Positions 12,907 to 15,319 of a stretch of DNA of 15,319 bases are shown piece by piece. Numbering within the stretch: the first letter of the stretch is position 1; each line of letters starts with the position of its first letter. Location of the stretch: assembly GCA_036513515.1 (NCBI GenBank), contig DATBYW010000133.1, forward strand, positions 1 through 15,319, in the 5' to 3' direction. Below the pieces are notes generated by a model. The model worked only from the letters and a program-made list of their open reading frames with translations, did no database searches and was not told the origin of the DNA. Both the position numbers and the translations under genes were made by a program. The DNA is from Nephthysia sp036513515. Lineage in GTDB: Bacteria; Chloroflexota; Dormibacteria; Dormibacterales; Dormibacteraceae.

Positions 12907-13554
12907 GTGAAGAGGAGCGCACCACCTGGCCGGCGCACGCCGCCAGGGCCAATTCTGTGGATCGGCTTGCTGGCCGCCGTCTTGATCGGCGTGACCGCCT
13001 GTGGCTTTGGCGGCAGCTCGTCGGGAAACCCTAATGCCGCTGCCCCGGCCTCGAGCGCACAGCCGAGCTCTGGAGTCTCGGACACGACGATCGCAGGTGA
13101 CATCCCCGACAACCAGGTCTACGTCGCCTTCACCCCGGCCGCCGGCGGGTACGTCATCAAGGTGCCGGAGGGGTGGTCTCGGACCAGTGCCGGATCCAGC
13201 GTGACGTTCACTGATCGCTTCAACAGCATCCGGGTGGAGACCCAGCCCGCGGCCAAGGCGCCGACCGCCGCGACCGCAACCGGAACCGAGGCCGCCTCCC
13301 TCCGGAGTGCAGTGCCCGGCTTCTCCCTTGGGGACGTGAGCACGGTCCACCGCGCTGCCGGCGACGCCGTTCTCGTCAAGTACCAGGCCACGAGCCCGCC
13401 TGAGCAGGTGACTGGCAAGACCGTCCAGCTGTCGGCCGAACGCTACGAGTTCTGGCGGGGAGGCGTTGAGGCCATCGTCACTGTCTCCGCACCGGCCGGA
13501 GCGGACAACGTGGACCCCTGGAAGACGGTCACCGACTCCTTCGGGTGGCGATGA
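12907..13554 (+). CDS. Lipoprotein with a PsbP/LpqN-like extracytoplasmic domain
   Basis: 215 residues from a GTG. A basic N terminus (KRSAPPGRR) is followed by a hydrophobic stretch (about 16-30) and lipobox VTAC with the lipid-bearing C32. A Ser/Ala/Asn-rich linker (33-60) leads into a domain with YVIKVPEGWSRTSAGSSVTF and TDRFNSIRVE, resembling PsbP-like or LpqN-like lipoprotein domains; this family call is tentative. The frame is open further upstream through the DedA gene, but the GTG gives a proper signal peptide. It overlaps the first ATPase gene by 4 bp (ATGA). A lipoprotein partner is common next to MacB/FtsX-type exporters and could be a substrate-binding or tethering component (inference). 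Confidence 0.85.
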   Translation: MKRSAPPGRRTPPGPILWIGLLAAVLIGVTACGFGGSSSGNPNAAAPASSAQPSSGVSDTTIAGDIPDNQVYVAFTPAAGGYVIKVPEGWSRTSAGSSVTFTDRFNSIRVETQPAAKAPTAATATGTEAASLRSAVPGFSLGDVSTVHRAAGDAVLVKYQATSPPEQVTGKTVQLSAERYEFWRGGVEAIVTVSAPAGADNVDPWKTVTDSFGWR

Positions 13555-14210
13555 GGCCGCTGCGGGCCAGCCGTCTCCACCGGTTCTTCCACGCCGGCGA
13601 CGAGGAGGTCCAGGCCCTTCGGGACGTCTCTCTGGAGCTGGACGGGGGTGAGCTCATCGCCATCACGGGCCCCTCTGGTTCCGGCAAGTCGACGCTCGTC
13701 GCCTGCCTCTGCGGCCTCGACGAGCCGGACGGCGGCACGGTCTGGGTGGCGGACGAGCGTCTCTCCCGCCGCGGCGAGGGGCGCCGGGCCGCGCTCCGCG
13801 CCCGCCACGTCGGTCTCCTGCTCCAGGGCGGCAACCTGGTCCGCCACCTGACGGTCGAGGAGAATGTCGAGCTCGCTCAGCGGCTCGCCGGCCGGTCGGA
13901 CCGCAAGCACCGCACCCAGCTGCTCGAGCGGCTGGCCATCGCGGAACGAGCGCAATCCCTCCCCGGACAGCTCTCCGGCGGAGAGACCGCGCGAGCCGGC
14001 CTCGCCGTGGCCGTCGCCAACCATCCCGCCGTCCTTCTGGCCGACGAGCCGACCGGCGAGGTCGACAGCGACAACGAGGTCCGGGTGATAGACCTCCTCC
14101 GGGAGGAGGCGCGGCGAGGGAGCGCTGTGCTGGTTGCGAGCCACAGCGACGCGGTTGCCGGAGCCGCCGACCGGGTCCTGCGCCTGCGGGACGGCAGCCT
14201 CCTCCCTTGA
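13551..14210 (+). CDS. ABC transporter ATPase 1 (LolD/MacB-like), unusual signature region
   Basis: 219 residues from the ATG that overlaps the lipoprotein stop; a GTG six bases earlier is possible. Walker A GPSGSGKST (40-48), Q-loop Q92 (GLLLQGGNLVRHLTVEENV), signature LSGGE (141-145), Walker B VLLADEPTG (161-169) and switch H198 (ASHSD) are all present. The helix after the signature reads TARAGLAVAVAN where the family has a QQRVAIARALAN-like sequence, so it is diverged, and the D-loop is GEVDS instead of the usual GxLDS. It is followed by a second, canonical ATPase (overlap TTGA), so the two probably form a heterodimer driving one FtsX/MacB-type permease in the membrane. Such transporters extrude peptides or lipids or act mechanically on envelope proteins. 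Confidence 0.9.
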   Translation: MRPLRASRLHRFFHAGDEEVQALRDVSLELDGGELIAITGPSGSGKSTLVACLCGLDEPDGGTVWVADERLSRRGEGRRAALRARHVGLLLQGGNLVRHLTVEENVELAQRLAGRSDRKHRTQLLERLAIAERAQSLPGQLSGGETARAGLAVAVANHPAVLLADEPTGEVDSDNEVRVIDLLREEARRGSAVLVASHSDAVAGAADRVLRLRDGSLLP

Positions 14211-14884
14211 CGGCCGGAGCAGCACCGCTCGTCCTCTGCCAGGGCGTCGGACGCAGCTACGGTCGGGGAGATCGCCAGCTGACAGCCCTTCACGATGTCA
14301 GCTGCAGCATCCTGCCAGGCGATCGCATCGCGATCTCAGGCCGTTCGGGGTCGGGCAAGTCGACGCTGGCGCACCTGATGGCGGGGCTCGATGAGCCGAC
14401 CACCGGTGTCCTGAGCTGGCCCGCACTTGGCCGCCGGGAAGAGCTGAGGCCGGGCTGCATCGGAGTCGTCTTTCAGTCGCCAAGCCTCCTCCACGAGCTC
14501 ACCGTTGCAGAGAACGTTGCGCTGCCTTTGGAGATTGCCGGCGCCGAGCCTTCCCTGGCCCGAGCAAGAGCGCTCGAGGCGCTGGCCGCTCTGGATCTCG
14601 AGAGCCTGGCCGAGCAGCTCCCCGACGAGCTCTCCGGCGGTCAATCCCAGCGCGTGGCGGTGGCTCGGGTCCTCGCAACCGGGCCACCGCTGGTGATCGC
14701 CGACGAGCCCACAGGGCAGCTGGATCACGCGACGGCCGAACGGATGCTGGACGTCCTCGACAAGACCTGCCGGGCGCTCGGGGCGGCCCTCGTGCTCACC
14801 ACCCACGACGCCCGGGTGACGGCACGCTATGACCGGCGCTGGCGCATCGCCGACGGCGCACTCGAGACGGGAGAGCGTTCGTGA
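14207..14884 (+). CDS. ABC transporter ATPase 2 (LolD/MacB-like)
   Basis: 225 residues from a TTG overlapping the previous stop by 4 bp; no ATG or GTG occurs before the first conserved strand, so the TTG is the only sensible start. Walker A GRSGSGKST (45-53), Q90 (GVVFQSPSLLHELTVAENVA), signature LSGGQSQRVAVARVL (142-156), Walker B LVIADEPTG (162-170), D-loop QLD (171-173) and H200 (LTTHD) are canonical for the MacB/LolD/FtsE group. The gene overlaps the permease start by 4 bp (GTGA). Its site is fully canonical, whereas ATPase 1 is diverged, which suggests unequal ATP sites in a heterodimer (inference). Confidence 0.93.
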   Translation: MTAGAAPLVLCQGVGRSYGRGDRQLTALHDVSCSILPGDRIAISGRSGSGKSTLAHLMAGLDEPTTGVLSWPALGRREELRPGCIGVVFQSPSLLHELTVAENVALPLEIAGAEPSLARARALEALAALDLESLAEQLPDELSGGQSQRVAVARVLATGPPLVIADEPTGQLDHATAERMLDVLDKTCRALGAALVLTTHDARVTARYDRRWRIADGALETGERS

Positions 14885-15078
14885 TCGCGCTGCTCTGGCT
14901 GCGCGGCCTGGTGACCCGAGAGCCGGGACCCCTGGCGGGGGTGGCGGCCGGAACCGCCGCGGCGGTGGCCCTCCTCGGCTCGCTGGGGGCGTTTTTCACG
15001 GCTTCGGAAGCCACCATGACCGCTCGCTCGATCGCTCGAGTGAGCGTGGACTGGCAGGTGGAGGTGCAGCCCGGCGCC
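14881..15078 (+). CDS. FtsX/MacB-type ABC permease, N-terminal part before an inverted segment
   Basis: Starts at GTG overlapping the ATPase 2 stop. The first 66 codons are normal for this family: a short cytosolic segment (MIALLWLRGLVTREPGPLAG), one membrane helix (about 19-42) and the start of the extracytoplasmic domain (RSIARVSVDWQVEVQPGA). After this the + frame becomes TCRLEAVC and stops at 15105, while the next piece of the permease is found on the minus strand from 15317 down to 15069. As read here the product would be a 74-residue stub. See the entry for the inverted segment. Confidence 0.8.
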
Positions 15079-15317
15079 ACGTGCAGGTTGGAGGCGGTCT
15101 GCTGAGCGACAAGAACCCCCTCCGGAGCCCCGACCAGGGGACGCAGCTGGCCGCGAAAGGTCCGGCTGTAGCCGTCCGGGAGGCCGACCACGGCGCCGGA
15201 CCCGGTGGTCTGCACGGCGCCCTGCGTGGAGGCGCTGAGCCCGCTGCTGCTGGCGAAGGCCACGGGCAGCGCCGCCCGGGTCTGGGGGAAGCCGCGGACG
15301 GTGTCGAGGACGGTCGA
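15069..15317 (-). pseudogene. Inverted internal segment of the same FtsX/MacB permease
   Basis: On the minus strand 83 codons read STVLDTVRGFPQTRAALPVA, FASSSGLSASTQGAVQTTGS, GAVVGLPDGYSRTFRGQLRP and LVGAPEGVLVAQQTASNLHV, then APG. This is the extracytoplasmic (MacB-PCD-like) domain, including the typical GVLVAQQTASNLHVAPG segment. Its start STVLDTV is just what should follow VEVQPGA, where the + strand copy leaves off. Beyond 15069 the minus frame stays open to 14796 but only as antisense of + genes. The switch coincides with GCCCGGCGCC (15069-15078). The frame is still open at the window edge. Confidence 0.75.
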
Positions 15318-15319
15318 GG

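Noticed and set aside
14796..15068. Minus-strand frame continuing past the inverted permease segment
   Set aside because: Left of 15069 it is only the complement of ATPase 2 and the permease start; its amino-acid composition changes abruptly at the junction.
1..15319. CRISPR array, rRNA gene or complete insertion sequence
   Set aside because: No regularly spaced repeats, no rRNA sequence and no intact transposase were seen; the only mobile-element trace is the recombinase remnant.

Overview
The window is high-GC DNA with many GTG/TTG starts, several 4-bp stop/start overlaps and at least two starts that look leaderless. Its gene families (XRE-NB-ARC-TPR regulator, VapBC, DedA, lipoprotein plus FtsX/MacB-type ABC genes) suit an uncultured soil bacterium of the Actinomycetota / Chloroflexota / Dormibacterota kind. 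That placement is inference; no rRNA gene is present.

Layout. Positions 1-417 (-) hold a SnoaL-like ester cyclase cut by the window edge, divergent from a large XRE-NB-ARC-TPR regulator (548-2821). A cupin gene (3137-3637, -) is divergent from a MarR regulator and a small ABM-fold monooxygenase-like gene (3723-4507); the 85-bp gap between cupin and MarR carries a 21-bp-spaced tandem repeat over both putative promoters. Positions 4508-6745 look like accessory DNA: a VapBC toxin-antitoxin pair, a frameshifted TGS1-like RNA methyltransferase, a decayed serine-recombinase C terminus, and a recurring 13-18-bp motif (core GGTTCGCGTTATG) at four places. This block ends exactly at the 3' end of tRNA-Leu(GAG), which is followed by tRNA-Arg(TCG).

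Positions 6987-9647 hold a PHP-domain phosphoesterase (-), a divergent acyl-CoA synthetase of the AlkK type (+) and tRNA-Leu(CAG). From 9626 on there is a probable envelope-response module: histidine kinase and OmpR-type regulator (-), then on + a DedA membrane protein, a lipoprotein, two different LolD/MacB-type ATPases and an FtsX/MacB-type permease, with the last four genes overlapping. The same TTCAT-N6-TTCAT direct repeat (11-bp period, as used by PhoB/OmpR-family regulators) lies at the regulator gene and upstream of the lipoprotein, there 10 bp before a -10-like hexamer, suggesting that this two-component system controls the ABC operon.

The most striking anomaly is at the right end. 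The permease reads correctly on + for 66 codons to about 15078; then coding signal flips and the following permease segment is found on the minus strand up to the window end. Either a small DNA segment flanked by short inverted repeats has inverted inside the gene, possibly as a switch, or this is a fold-back artefact. Sequence just beyond 15319 would decide.
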